DNA of 64,000 bases from Phoronis australis. Taxonomy: Eukaryota; Phoronida; Phoronidae. This document shows positions 1 through 13,200 of the stretch, one piece after another. How positions within the stretch are numbered: position 1 is the first letter of the stretch; each line of letters begins with the position of its first letter. The stretch is taken from assembly GCA_002633005.1 (NCBI GenBank), contig NMRA01000565.1, forward strand, positions 187,847 through 251,846. The letters are read 5' to 3'. The notes below the pieces were generated by a model. It was not told the origin of the DNA. It worked only from the letters and a program-made list of their open reading frames with translations, and searched no databases. Made by a program: the position numbers and the translations under genes.

Positions 1-50
1 GGGGGGGGGGGGGAGGCTCGTTCGAGCTCCCCGAGCCCCCCCCCCGGGTG
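1..50. other. G/C homopolymer at contig edge
   Basis: The window opens with 13 G, a short mixed stretch, then a run of about 10 C. This looks like a low-quality contig end rather than biology. Nothing recognisable follows up to about 386. Confidence 0.5.
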
Positions 51-386
51 CGCGTGATAAAGGAAACTGATACGCACTTCACGCCGAGAAAGCCGGGCGA
101 GAAAAGGTCGCATTTTGAAAGCCATAAACATAGCCCCGGGGCGTTAAAATGATCAATCTTAGAAATGGTAATGAATCTTATCCTTTGGTAGAGATTTGTG
201 ATGAAAATGCTACACTTTTGGATTGATTTCAGCCAAAATATTTCGGCGGACCCTTCCGTAGAGACTTCAGACGGAAAAGCTACCCTTCCTTAAAGAATCT
301 AGCGGGAAAAGTGACCCTTCCTTGAGGCATATCCCGTATACCTCACATACGGAAGTACTAACCAAGCTTCACCCTGCACTGTCGTT

Positions 387-535
387 CATGGGCTGCGCTG
401 CACTGAAAAAAGTGGGGGGCTAAAGCCCCCTCATCCTCCCTGTGGTACATCGCCTTTAAACCATGTGCAGCGTAGCACTAGAAAAAGTGGAGGTCTATAG
501 CCCCCCCACCGGCCCCCTATGGTGCGCCGCCCATG
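387..535. mobile_element. Two joined copies of a short TTAA-type MITE
   Basis: The stretch begins CATGGGCTGCGCTGC and ends GGTGCGCCGCCCATG, imperfect inverted termini. Inside, the motif 'ctgaaaaaagtgggg...tatagcccc' occurs twice (near 400 and 485), so two copies lie head to tail or one is nested in the other. The same family occurs at 9,210-9,322 and 14,779-14,847. It has no coding capacity. Confidence 0.55.
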
Positions 536-539
536 TATT

Positions 540-780
540 TGGGTGCTCCCGATATGTGTATGCCCGGGGCCGTTGACCGGGATCGTTTTTCAAAGGCGAA
601 AAAATGGCCCAGGTCATTTTTTCATGTGCGGTAAAATGTATTGTTACACCGGCTCACTACTCGCCAACAATCGGTTGAGTGTGGCAATGAAACCTCAACG
701 CTGTCGGTTAAGAATTTGACATTGATCGCTAACTGCGTCGATGAAATGACAACACTACCTTGAAAAGTGACCTTGATTGT
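540..780. repeat. Tail of the preceding tandem-array unit (unit 0)
   Basis: Segments such as 'gagtgtggcaatgaaacctc' and 'tgaaaagtgaccttgat' recur in the same order at about 22,380-22,560 and 61,740-61,940. They place this stretch at the end of a unit upstream of unit 1. Homology resumes at 1,079 after the retrotransposon tail and runs to about 1,263, where it jumps directly into the start of unit 1. The roughly 1.5 kb found at the equivalent junction after unit 1 is missing here. Confidence 0.7.
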
Positions 781-1076
781 CTGTCTTAATCATGTCATTT
801 TTTCATTGTCGTAAATACTCTCATTGTCTAGAGTCATCTCTTAATTTATTTCATCTGTCTTAGTTAATTTTTTACCATTATTTGTCATTTAGTTATTGTC
901 TTAATTCTCAACCTTAACTGTTTTAATTGTATATTTTTTACGTATATTTCATTGTTGTTTTATTACTTCATTGTATTATATTACTGTTTTTCTTGTTGAG
1001 GGCCCTCTTGGAAAGCAGTGCTATCACTGAAGAGGCCACCCTCATTTTAAATATCACAATAATAAATAAATAAATA
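781..1076 (+). mobile_element. 5'-truncated LINE 3' end with target-site duplication
   Basis: A 296-bp AT-rich non-coding insert ends in AATAAATAAATAAATA and is flanked on both sides by GATTGT (775-780 and 1,077-1,082), a target-site duplication. It interrupts sequence that is continuous at 22,540-22,575 and 61,930-61,955. Its last about 100 bases ('gagggccctcttggaaagc...aatatcacaataataaa') recur inverted at 33,060-33,140. This is what a 5'-truncated non-LTR retrotransposon copy looks like. The clade is not determinable. Confidence 0.75.
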
Positions 1077-1614
1077 GATTGTGTGACCTTGTGGAGCGCC
1101 TAGGGGATCTCCCCTCGGTTGCCAAATTGCAGCTTATCCGTCACCACACCAACTTTTGGCGTTCCCACAATCATTTTGCCGCTCTCCTCAATTTTTCTTT
1201 CGTGTCCCACTTTGAAGAAGCACTCGCTGGGCACGGAACACGAACCACAGTTCATTCCAAACTATTCGACATCCGACAGCCCTATTTTTATGCCAAGATC
1301 GGTAGAAACAATTCACCAGAGAATAGCATCATTTATTGACGGGCTGTCAACATCCGTGCCGTTCACGACTGAATTCCCTTCGTTTGCCGCGGCCGCCACG
1401 AACGTTGTGGAGAAGCACAACACGTGAATTTGCAATGAGACAAAATTTAATCACCGAGTAAATGGAACTTTTATGCCTTTTGGAGATGTGCAAAGACACA
1501 CGAAACATGAACCTGTGTTCATATTTGATGTAGCTGAAGACTACATGTATTTGTGAGGTAGCCCCGCCCGGAGTCCGTAGTCTATACATGAAAAGGTAAC
1601 GAAGACATCTGTAC

Positions 1615-1727
1615 CTGTTGTGACATTTGAAGAGGCATGAAATGCGAAAGCTCGTCAAAATATCTATTAAACAATTCCTGACGAAAGTACCAACTCTCTA
1701 CGTCTACTACAGAGCTATTCACTTTCC
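1615..1727 (-). CDS. Unassigned conserved exon X, unit 1
   Basis: This is an open stretch conserved with 28,191-28,304. It has a pyrimidine-rich acceptor (ttcccccacaag) and a donor CAG|GTACAG. The reading frame contains VNSSVVDVESWYFRQELF and ends LQMSQQ in phase 0. I do not recognise the family. The acceptor differs by one base between copies (113 against 114 nt), so the entry phase is not preserved, which argues for caution. It lies 3' of the A1 tail on the same strand, in the position that would feed cassette B of the next unit downstream. It could also be an exon of an unrelated or dead gene. Confidence 0.3.
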
Positions 1728-3984
1728 CTTGTGGGGGAATTTCGAGAAAAATCGCGAAATTCACGATTTTTAAAATACTCGTTTAGGGAAAACTCTGTAG
1801 TCAGCACAGAGTTAGAAACCTTAAACTGACCCACCTCAGCCACAGACGCAAAATCTGTCGGCTGAAAATGTTTTACAAGTATGATAAGAAGTCGGTGATC
1901 ATCAACTCTGATGTTGCCCCTATCGCAGATCTTGCTGTCTCTGGCATCTGTACCAGAAGGTCATCCAATTATAGTATTCCGGCAATAAATAGGATAGATT
2001 ACAGGAAAAAAGGTATTCTTTCTTAGAACAGTCGCGGATTGAACTAGCTTGCCGGGCTACATTACATCAGTGGCTTCTCTTGATATCTTTGTCAGCAAGC
2101 TGTCTGTCTTCATGAGTAACATGGTGGGGTGCCTCCATTTGGGCCACCCGCCTACTATCTGCCTTATCTGTAAACGGTCTAGCTATGTTAACCGATCTCT
2201 GAAGTGATGTTCACTATGAAAATATAACTTTGTAAAGCTGTTATAGTTATTCTCGTTTGTGTTGATCTTCAATGTTTTACAATGACATAATACTCTGGAG
2301 AGAGTGTGGTCAAAACCAAGAAGGAAGAAGGAATCTCTTTTCCACTGATGAATGTGCGCATGCGCCTAAAGTCATTCGATAAACAGACGAGATGGATATT
2401 TTAAACGACGGAATATGTGTGATTGCACTCCGAATTTAAGGTCGACAACACGGCCGGTATGAGGCAAGGCAGTGAAGCAAGCGATTTCACAAAAACACTT
2501 CCAAGTGTATTTTGGAAAATATCTGAATAGGCTACTAGGATACACTTGTGACTTGGGAATTGTATTAATTACCCGTTTTACCGGACTGGACGCTGCTTAA
2601 AGTCGCCAGCGTTTTTAACACCAAAGGTCGAAGGTAATCTTTTACAAAATGTATGAGGAAATGTGCTACGTCTATGTCTTACCATACCAAATAAGGCAAC
2701 GTGCTTTGCCTTGTGGGAGAAAATCGACGAAGAGACGTTGACAGCTCGTTTTTTTCAAATTCGAAGCTAAACATCAACAGAAATTCAAATCTTTTACGAA
2801 CGAACCATAAAAAAACCCCCGGTGAACAGGATGAATTCTGTTTCAGTGGCATTGAACCAAACAGATATAGGTAGACCAAACAGACTGCAAATATTTCAAT
2901 TCGTTCTCACCTATTGCACAATTGCTTCGTCAATTAAGCTTATTTACTATGACGAATTTCAGATATATGGACTTTGACAATTGGTTGTGTAATTAAAACC
3001 ACTGACTAAAAAGTAGAGCCTGTGCAAAACAGCGGTTATGACCCGAACCATGAGCACTGCAGGTACTTTTGAAAGACGCTCAGGCCAACATATTGGTTAT
3101 TTCTGACCCGTCCAAAGGACTATAGCAAACTTTTCTAATAGTATATTTGCAAAAAAATATTTCATGAATACGATTACAAAAAGCTTTTTAATGCAACACA
3201 TCATGGCCAATCCATAACTTTCTTTAATTCACTCCACTGTTTCTTGGCACTTGTTCTGCACTCATCCACCAGCTTTCTTACTCGTTGGCATGGCAACAGA
3301 TACATGAATTAGTCTGAAAGCCAGCCCGAAAGCTTGGACGAATCCGCGAACATGTTAAACGGCTCTAAACATTCTTGTATATTTCTTTAACAGGGAAAAT
3401 CTATTTGAAAACCTTATGTTATACAAAGGTATGAAAAATGAGACCATCAAATCTCGAGTGTACAAAAATGCTTTTCTTCTGAAAAAGAACACTGGGCGCT
3501 GGCCGTAAATTGCACCTATTTTTGTCAATTTGTAATAAAATTACAAAAATGCAAGGGATTTTCTTGTTTTGTAGTAACTTCAAGAAGTCTGTTCTATTCA
3601 AGAAATACGTTTTCTGTCGTACAATCGATGTCTCTTAAAGATACACAGGGTTATATATTCATGTGAGCTATTCACTGAGAATTAGGCGTTACTAAAGTGA
3701 TATACACAGGCGCACAGATAACTTGGAATATGCTGCTGACTACCTGAGGCGAATGGCCAAGATAATTTCGTAGACCGACACAGGAGAAGAGTGGCCCTCT
3801 CCACATCATGATGTTGAAATCTTTGAGAGGACCGAAGGAAGTTGTATCCCAACGCAATTTAGTGCAGCAATCGTTCCCGCGTATTGGAGGACAGTATAGA
3901 GCTGGCCAAATCTCAGTTGAATCGTAGCGCCAACGTCTTCCTTGCTTCAACTCAGATAGCACTGACTGAGGTAATGCGTAACTG
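1728..3984. other. 3' flank / 3' UTR region of receptor A1
   Basis: Most of this stretch aligns with 28,305-29,922 of unit 2. About 500 bases at 1,815-2,335 have no unit-2 counterpart and are a unit-1 insertion of unknown type. The part just below 3,985 would be the 3' UTR of A1. The open frames here (for example 3,672-3,962) are UTR reading-through with no domain. No gene is seen. Confidence 0.55.
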
Positions 3985-4280
3985 CTATCTTCTCTGAGCA
4001 GGACTCGTCATAATCTCGTACTCGCTCGCGTTATCTTCTACACTTATACCGTCCAGTTTCTCATACTCTCCCTGTGAATCCCCCTCTCTATTTGCCAGTC
4101 CCTCATAAATGGAGGCTTGTGTCACGTTGACGTACGCCGCGCCATCAAGCTTTAAATAGACAGGGGATTGCAATTCTGAGTAGGCTTCATTTTCTTGGCT
4201 CTGAGTTCCGACAGCTCGTTCAGGTGGATCCACCGTCTTTAGCTTTTCCAGCATAATTCCGTTGCGGCCAAGAGGCACTC
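3985..4280 (-). CDS. A1 exon 10: ITIM-like signalling tail
   Basis: The terminal exon has acceptor atactttgacag, 296 nt to TAG. It opens GVPLGRNGIMLEKLK and ends MTSPAQRR. Six tyrosine motifs follow one another: AYSEL, VYLKL, AYVNV, SIYEGL, EYEKL and SEYEIM. SIYEGL meets the strict ITIM pattern (S/I/V/L-x-Y-x-x-I/V/L); the others are relaxed YxxL/V/M forms. YVNV matches the Y-x-N Grb2 SH2-binding type known from the adaptor LAT. Phosphorylation and SHP/Grb2 recruitment are inferred, not shown. Confidence 0.78.
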
Positions 4281-7200
4281 CTGTCAAAGTATAATGTTGT
4301 GGGTATCGTATAATGAAATATTCCAAGATTTCACACTGAAACCAAACTCAGACATCCATTCTCTGAATAAAACTTGACAATGGTGGATGGTATACCGCCG
4401 AAACATGTCGCTGCATTTTAGAATGGTTGTTGGCTTTACTTGTTTTCGTCAGTGCAAGATCTTTCCGTATGAGCCCATTTGGGTTACAAATAAAGCTGTA
4501 ATTAACATTTTATGGTTCGTAACGAAATTTTGGCAACAAGTTATAGAGTATACTGTATAGTAATCGAAAAGATCATGTATATGAAAGTTTTTAGCGAGGT
4601 TTCGAAAACAAAACCGACATGAGTGCGGTTGTGGTGAAAATACTTACCTATTAGCCTTGATGTCAAGTCGTTAATGGAAAGTTCCTCCATAGAGTTTGTT
4701 GCAAGCTGTTCTCCGCCGACTGCTGGACGAACAGGTCTACGCACTCGCAATCTCAATGACTCGAGCAAAGCAGCAACGTCTTTATCTAAAATTGAGGTTT
4801 GATTTGACACCATAGCGAGAGTAAGGAATTAAAACAAGCAAAAGACAAATTATAAGAAAGAAATAAAAATTGTGGAAATGAAGTGTACTTTTGCTTACCA
4901 GGTCTCCCGCATGAAGCACTTGTAAACTCCGTTTCAACCTAACAATAAAAAGTCTCATATTAATTCTCGATCCAAAGATTCAGCTTTTCATAGCCTTTGC
5001 TGCACACTGAACTTGGACGAATTTTTTTCAGTTTTGTTTTATTGTACTTTCTCAAGCGACGCAATAGCGACTCGGTTGCGCCCTGATACGCAACGTCGCT
5101 GCAAGACCTTCACAGACCCGAGAAAGTCAAGTGTAATCATTAGATAGTACTACCGTCTCAACCGGCCCCATTATTATAGTGACCGTGGCAATTCCATAGG
5201 GCCACCATATGTCGGAAGCGGCTCGGCGAATTATGCCTCACACTGATTAAATCAACAACGTCACGTTGGTTTCAAAACATTTTGTGCACAGAGGGACATC
5301 TTAGGAATCCATTGATGTCTTTTTAAAGATATCAACGAAGTTATATGAATTTGCATGCCCCAAACAATGTATAGCGGGAACTCAACGCCATCGGTATTTG
5401 AACATCATCTACGCTAAACAAAATGTAATTCTATCCATGGACAACTTGAAAATGTGAAAATAAAAAAAATCTGCAAATATGTGACCTTTGTACTAATGAC
5501 GTACCTTGGACGCTCACAAAACCCGCATCATACAGTGTTATTCTCCACCACGATACATGGTATCAACTGCGCTCACAGTTGATACAGAACAACTCACATT
5601 TACACGAAACAACTTAAACCTGGAACAACTGGCGACCAAATTCAGTGGAATGAAAACGAGAGAACATCTTAAAACATTTTCCCAGCGTATGGGCAGGGAT
5701 TGATTTCAAGCTCGCTTTGACACAAAGATAAAACTATATACACGTTCCAGTGCGGAAAATACCTTCACGTTATGCAAGATTACGCTGATCTCGTTAAGAT
5801 GCTGTTTGCTTCCCCTGCACCGCCCTCACCGCCCTGAGATGAGTATGACATTCTATTTTTCGCTTCCACTGCGATAGGAGGTCACAGATGCCATCTGTCT
5901 CCCTCCGGTCGCTAGCGAACTCACGTCTCCGCCGTCCCTTAGTCGTCACCGATGTCACGGTGTCCCAATCCGGTCGCCACCAATTTTTGCGCCCTGCTAC
6001 CCCTATTTAACTAGTACGCCAACACTGGCGTAGTGACCTTACTTTGATCAGGCCAGGTTAAGTCTAAGGCCACACAGAATGAGAACGGGTAAGATTCGAC
6101 GACAATTTTGGTAACTAAATGGCCGAAGTGACTGCCGCAAATGGTATTCGGTAGTTCATTGGAGTTGTTTTGAGTAGATAAAGTACAGAAATTTAGTCTT
6201 AGCTCCTAAGGAGTTCGTGAAATGACCTCACCGTGTTGTTTGTACTCGTGGCAACGTATGCGCTGGATGCAACTTCCGATGTCTGATGTAAAGATGGCCG
6301 CGCCGGTCGTGTGGCACATGATCGACAAAAACTAAACAAAAAAGTAGCCCGTTGAGTTATATTTTAATACAGAGAGCACAGTATCACAATATCATTTTCA
6401 GCCATTGCACCGTTTATCATTCATCAATGAGATGTATATTTAACCACGGCAATATACGAAATAAAGATAATCTGTCTTGTCAAAAAAAGTTGCGTCAAAT
6501 ATTCCCAACGTGGTGAAATTCTATATTTTGCCGAAATGCAGGGGATACAATACGTTGGGAACGTAACGCTGAGATTGGGTGTAATATTCAATTTTTGGTT
6601 TACACTCGTCCGCATTTTACCAGTTCTATATGAATTTAAATTTAAGATGACAGTTCAGATTAAGCGATTATGGAGATTACTATTTTGGCTAACACAACAC
6701 GGCAAAATCAGCGACCTTAACTAGCAACCAAAATCCAAATTCATCTTCAGCAAGCACACCGAGAAACGATTCCAATAACTTCTTGTCTTTGGGCTCTACA
6801 CACGGCGCATACAAACACTCTTTCTACTGAGAATTTCCCCAACCAGACATCAAATGGTGTAATTATATGCCCATGGGTATGGACCACTTATTAGAGATAC
6901 AGTTAAAACTTCTTATAGTAGCCGGGGGTGTTTGTTGTTTTAGACGTGCGCCAGACTCGTCTTCTCTTTTGGAGACTTGGCATTTATTTATTTCAGTCCT
7001 ACGGGAGGAAAACGCAAAACATCGTACAATAAGGCAAACGAAAAAAAAAACGCCTTAGCCAATCGTGGTCTCTAAGGTAGTATCCTATTATAGCGTGATG
7101 TTATGAATGCTTTTACAAACCGCTTGCTACTTTGTTTTTTCCAAGACGGCATCCAAACAATATGGAGACACGCCCTATAAAGGCAGGACGCCCCTATTAG

Positions 7201-10200
7201 AAGGGTGCCTCTGTTAGAGGGGGCTTAACGGTATGTTTCCCAAAACAAATAGTGTCAGGGAGACACAGAATACTGTTGGTACGTTTTGACATGTCTACAT
7301 ATAATCTTAACTGGCAGTAGCCTCATTACCATTAAATGTTTAAAGCAAATACCGGCTTCTTCCAGATGCAGACAGCAAGAGGAATTGTCTTCTCATGAGA
7401 ATCAGTATAGTGGCGAGCAACAAAATGAGCACTGCACATACTGAGATGGAAATGGCAACTTTTGCATCACATGTCAAGCCTTCGTGTGGACTGGGAACTG
7501 AAAATACAGATCGGATGCATTATTACAGAAACTGTACTGCTTCACAACCAGCATTTGAATGTTAAATGTTATAAACTGGATACAATATTGTATATGTAAA
7601 TGTCTAGCATCCTTCAAGGTATTTGAGAGTAAGACGTTCAATAGTGAGGCGAAAAATTGGTCGGACAGGCACAAGAAGCCCTTCAACATTTAAGTATGTG
7701 AGAAAATTGGAACATTGTAAACTGTTGCGACACACTACAGAAAAGAAATTTAAAACGATGCGTACCTCCTGTTTCCCTTGTTGTCCCAACGGAAGACTCT
7801 TAAAATATAAAACAGTCTGATTGAGGAATGTTACAACACCTGTTTGAAGAACCTATAGCCGTATACAGAAAGGGTCCCGTCTGCATAAAATCCCACCGGG
7901 CTACAATTTCTTCGTCAAACGCCAATACCAAAATAACTCTTTCGCATCCCCATGCTGTTCTTACGAACCCATTTCTGTTCTCATAAACTGTCACAGAAAG
8001 GTATACGTTTAATTAAGACACTTTACTAACAGAATTCTTCAGGTAATAAACATTTTTAAAAACTTCTTTTTATTACACCAGGCAACATTTCACGAAAAGA
8101 TACCTTTTCTCTTGGTAGGCAGCATTTGTTTTGAACATGGTAACAGAAGTAGTAAATACTTAAAGGCGCAAAAATTCCGACAACGACAAGGTCGGAACAA
8201 GGCACAGTATTTACGCCCAGTCTTCCGACATTGATGGATCAAACGAATTTAAAATCAGTTTCCACGAAATCTCGAGGTGATTACTCAGCTGAAACCTTAA
8301 CATTGACAATCAGTCCATAAGGTTGTATCCAACGTAGCTAAGATGGTCGTATCTTCAATTTTTGTTGGCGAACAATTCATAGGGGTGATTCATGAAGATC
8401 TTCAACCTGAATGTGAGTCATGATCACCTTTACTTTGTAACAATATTTTGTTTTGCAAAAACGTCTTCGCAATGACATAACGTCTTAACTGTGACCTCAC
8501 ATACAGGCTTTGATAAAACGGACCTTAGACGTAGTGAATGTAACAGTCGCTACAAGCTGTGCAACCATAAATTATAGACAACAGAATCGCAACTCCGACA
8601 TTTTCTTACGTAGTATCCTAGAGGAGGCGCCACTCTCCTACCAATTTGTCTCTTACCAACTTCAGTTTTTAGTCAGTGTATTGTGACGGGAAATTCTCGC
8701 ACCTATTTTACTGTTCTGTATAGGGTAAAACGAAAAAAAAATTCAGCATTGAAACGCTGTCCAAAGTCTTCCAATAATAGAACTGTTGGTATCGTGAGTA
8801 GTTTTGCTATCCGACCACAGCAACAGCCGACCATGATTAGTAAACGACGTACTTGTGAGAAGTAAAACATGCTAATTTTGACAGGTGTCGCTAGTAACTA
8901 GTGACGTCACGGCTTGTGCGTAAGATCTCAGATTTCGGCCGTTGAATACGGAGTTGGCGGACCATGTACTATAGTCTAAGGTGCAACGAATGTCTTTAAA
9001 AGTTTCATAGAACACAAAAATTTACGTTCCGGCCATTTTTTGAATTGCTACTAGGCTTCCCAATATTGCGAGTTTCAGATAGTAAACGCACTTAGATCTT
9101 ACCATGTGTTGGAGACTGTGTGTCCACAACCGGTCCTTGTATCGTAGGTTTTGCTGCAATCATAAACAAGGATATCGATACGATATAGACGTGAGATGTC
9201 AAGAGTTAAACATGGGCGGCACAGCGCTGAAAAAGTGGGGCTATAGTTCAGCCCCCAACAACCATGTGGTGCACCGCTTCTAGACCGTGGGCGATGCAGC
9301 ACCCTATGGTGCGCCGCTCACGTTAAATGATTACCTCCACAAGTTAAAATTAGTGTTGGAATCAAAATGTTTGCTCTTGTGACTAGTTCGCAACTTGAAA
9401 CATTTCCCAAGCAGTCATAATCAAATCGACTAATTAGTTATTCCATCTGACCAACGCGTCCACCTCATGATCAAGTACATGTAGGCCTATCTGACTTAAA
9501 TTTTAGTCAACACGTGAAAACGCTCAACTTCTGTCGGTTGCCGGTGACAACTTCACCTAAACACCCACCTGTAGTCCTTGTAGTGATTAGTTTGGATGCT
9601 GTGTACGTTACACCCCGTACAGTGTTGGACGCATAACACACGAACACAGATTCTGTGGCTGTGATGGAGAGGACGGCGCCAGAGACGCTACCACTTAAAC
9701 CGATCTGGAGCCAACTGTACTGGTGAGGAGCGGGAATGGGCGGAGACGAAGGGTTGACACCACAAGTTAAATTGACTTGATCATTGACGTTGTAGACAAA
9801 TGGTGAAGTACACTGAGTGGTGGACGTCTTGCACACTTGAATGTTAGCATGGGATACAGGCACAGGTGCTGGTTGAGAAATTAAACGTATAAGAAACCAC
9901 AACAAAATCTAATCAGCGTTCCGTGTATGACTAACAATTCTCGCTATTTTCCGGAATTTTATAGCTTACTGAGAAAAAATTATCCAGTTTAACAACGAGT
10001 TATCTTTTTAACGTGGAGACACAAACATTGACGTCACATTAATCAACACAAAACATGCCACAGCCCTACTTAATATTTAACGTGGAAAATGACGTTCTTC
10101 AACGTGACCACTTAATGTGGAAAGAACAAACAAGTTGAGAAAGAAAACATGTTAAAATACTCTAAACCCTTTCATGCAACAATGCATTGTACATGTACAA

Positions 10201-13200
10201 CATAAACCTTCTGATACATTTTCAAAATAATCTATCTTACCTATCACCTTAATGGTCCCAGTTTGAACTGACAAAGCAGCCTGCCTGTTGGACACGTGAC
10301 ACCTGAATTGTACACCGTCATCAGCTGTATCGAGGTTGACCGTCAGTGTACTGGTGCCGTTAGTTGTCCCATCTGAGTTGTTTACGACACTGATAATAAC
10401 ATTCTCAGTTATGCTGGTGTATGTAGCATTATCATTCCGGCGTGACCACACCATGGCAGCCTGTGGTTTGCCCAAGTTGGCTGTACACGTGAAGACAGTC
10501 GGTCCTGCTCCACCAAGGACAGGTTGTGAAGGAGCTCCAGATATAAATGGCGTACCTGGGAGGACTTACAAAAACAACAGGATAGGATACGGAGCCGAAT
10601 CTCCTCTAACCTGATTCGCAGCTCAACCATTCCCCATGTCGCCGCGTCCGCGGTCGCTTTTGTCCTAATCTACTTTACAAAATTCTCAAAGGAGTTACGA
10701 TGGAATACTACTTGTAAGGATCAAAAGGACGTCCTCTTTTGGTGATTTTGCTATTACCAGGAAGGATTGGTAATGACTTCCTGCTATTAGGCAAGTACGA
10801 CATCAGAACATTGTTCCTGCAATTGTTTTGTTAGAGATTAAGGGAAGTGGATCTATTGAATTAAGGTATTTTTTTCAAAGACACAACTGAAATCACGTTT
10901 AGCAAACAACTCTCTCAAACAGAGCTGATTCGAGGAACTGTTAAAATTAACGAATTGGTTTGTTCAAGACGGTTAAGCTGCCAGACGAAATTATTTTATT
11001 TTCAACTTTGATATAATTTTATTTAAAGCCAGAGTTCGGCAAAATCTCACTGGCAATAGAATATTTGATACTCAGAAATTAAAAATACTCGATAATTACT
11101 TTCGTCAAACTTTGGAAAGAAGAAAACGTTTATTGTGTAGTTGGTCTCCCCTTAGCTCCACACGTATGGAGGGTATAACTACAGAAAAACAAACACTACT
11201 ACATGCTCTCATAGTGCACAGGCATTCATTCCAGCAAGTTTCTTCATCAGGACTACAGTTCTCTTTGTGTTCTCACGAGCTGGGATATTTATTTTTTCGT
11301 GCACGGTTCTTTATACGGCCATGCGATACACTATTCGCCATTTTGCGTTCGACTTTATCATCAGTGTATAAGTAGCATGTATCTATATATGTAACATCAA
11401 ATAGTCGAACCTCATGTTGAATGAACATGGTTAGTCGGCGTATTTTGGCCATACTGTTACGGATTATGTTGCAAACTCTCGAGCCGTAAAGAGAAAAAAG
11501 GTACTTACAGTCCACAACAAGGTGGCTAACTGAAGATTTGATGTCGAAGATGTAAATTGACACATCCATAGTGTACTGGCCTTCGTCGTCAGGTGTAACT
11601 TGATACAAAGTGATGGTGAAGTTAGTTTTTCCATGCGAGTAGTCAGTAGAAGCACGAGATACATAGCCACCCAAGAACATTCCATCTATCATAGGTGGAT
11701 CGGGTGGTACATAAAAAGGGGCTTCAAACAGATAATTAATGCCTTTCCTAAATGTTACCCTTCGGAGGCTTTCACCATTCATCAATGTACAACGTATCCT
11801 GAACGTAGCATTTCCACCATTAATGGCGAAGATTTTACTAGGTGTAGTCACAGAAAGGGCAGAGACAGTGATATCTGGAAAATGATAAACATGTTAATAT
11901 ACCCAGTGGCAGAGATGACACAACACAGATCCATTAATGGATATTTGTGTGAATGTGAACCAAGGCAAGCATTACACATCCTTAGTCACCCTACTGTCAC
12001 ACACACGCACTGAGTCAACCCATTCATTACATATCTATAGTCACCCTACTGTCTCACTCACGCACTGAGTCAACCCATTCATTACATATCCATAGTCACC
12101 CTACTGTCACACTCACGCACTGAGTCAATCCATTCATTACATATCAATAGTCACCCTACTGTCTCACTCACGCACTGAGTCAACCCATTCATTACATATC
12201 AATAGTCACCCTACTGTCTCACTCACGCACTGAGTCAACCCATTCATTACATATCCATAGTCACCCTACTGTCACATTCATACACTGAGTCAGCCCATTC
12301 ATTACATATCCATAGTCACCCTACTGTCACATTCAAGCACTGAGTCAATCCATTCATTACCCAAACATGGTAGTCTTGCAAGTATAATAGTTTGCTCCTT
12401 AAAAGGACACACCAATTGGTATTTTTAGTTTTTGTTGTTATCCTCAGTAATCTTGGGGTTATGAGAATGAAATGGACTCCTTGAAATTATTAGCTTGGAC
12501 CAGAGTAATAAAACAACCAAGTCCGTTGTGTTTCTGTAATTTTGTTACAAATCTCCAATTCGATGCAGTTGTCTGACACACATTGGCTGAAATCAAGGCT
12601 GGCGTCTTTGCCACTCACGATTTAATACGTGGAGTTTGGCTCAGCGGCAGAGCGTTCGGCTGCTGATGTGGATTAAAAAGTTGTATTCGTCTTTTGATTT
12701 GGGCCATTTACTTTAATGAAATCGGTCCATACTGTTCCTTAGTTAAATAGGGGCCATTTCTGAGTTGAGAACAACTAAAAATTTGTTATGGCTCGAGACC
12801 AGGCACTACAAGTTGGTTTGTGCTACAAGCATGGTTTCCAACTATGAACGAAATGTCACTTTTTCCAGGTCCAGAAAGCATTTCTCACATGAGTCACGAA
12901 CACTTTGAGAACAGCGTTGAAGCAGTAGGTAGAACGGCAGCGCAGACACGGGATGTGACAGAGATGATTGCAAGGTTTGAGTAATGCGGGTGATGTAGAG
13001 AAGACGGAGGAGAAAACAACGAAAACGACTATACACAGTCAGTGCCGTATACCTCATCGACAGATTTCTTGTAACATCAATAAAAACGTTTTGCACTCAA
13101 AGCTATTCTTGTCGCTTTGAAAGATACCGGTGACACGTGGTCTTATGTGGAAAAATTTGCTGCAGATTGAAGATAGAGTGAATTTTTACTTGAATAATCA

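Noticed and set aside
1347-1658. Minus-strand ORF of 103 residues
   Set aside because: Shadow frame overlapping exon X; not open in unit 2.
5506-5703. Plus-strand ORF conserved between units (FTRNNLNLEQLATKFSG)
   Set aside because: It is the antisense of receptor exon 7 (5,710-5,620), which explains its lack of indels; it shows no domain of its own.
11971-12360. Possible CRISPR-like array
   Set aside because: The 55-bp units are contiguous with no unique spacers, and the genome is eukaryotic.
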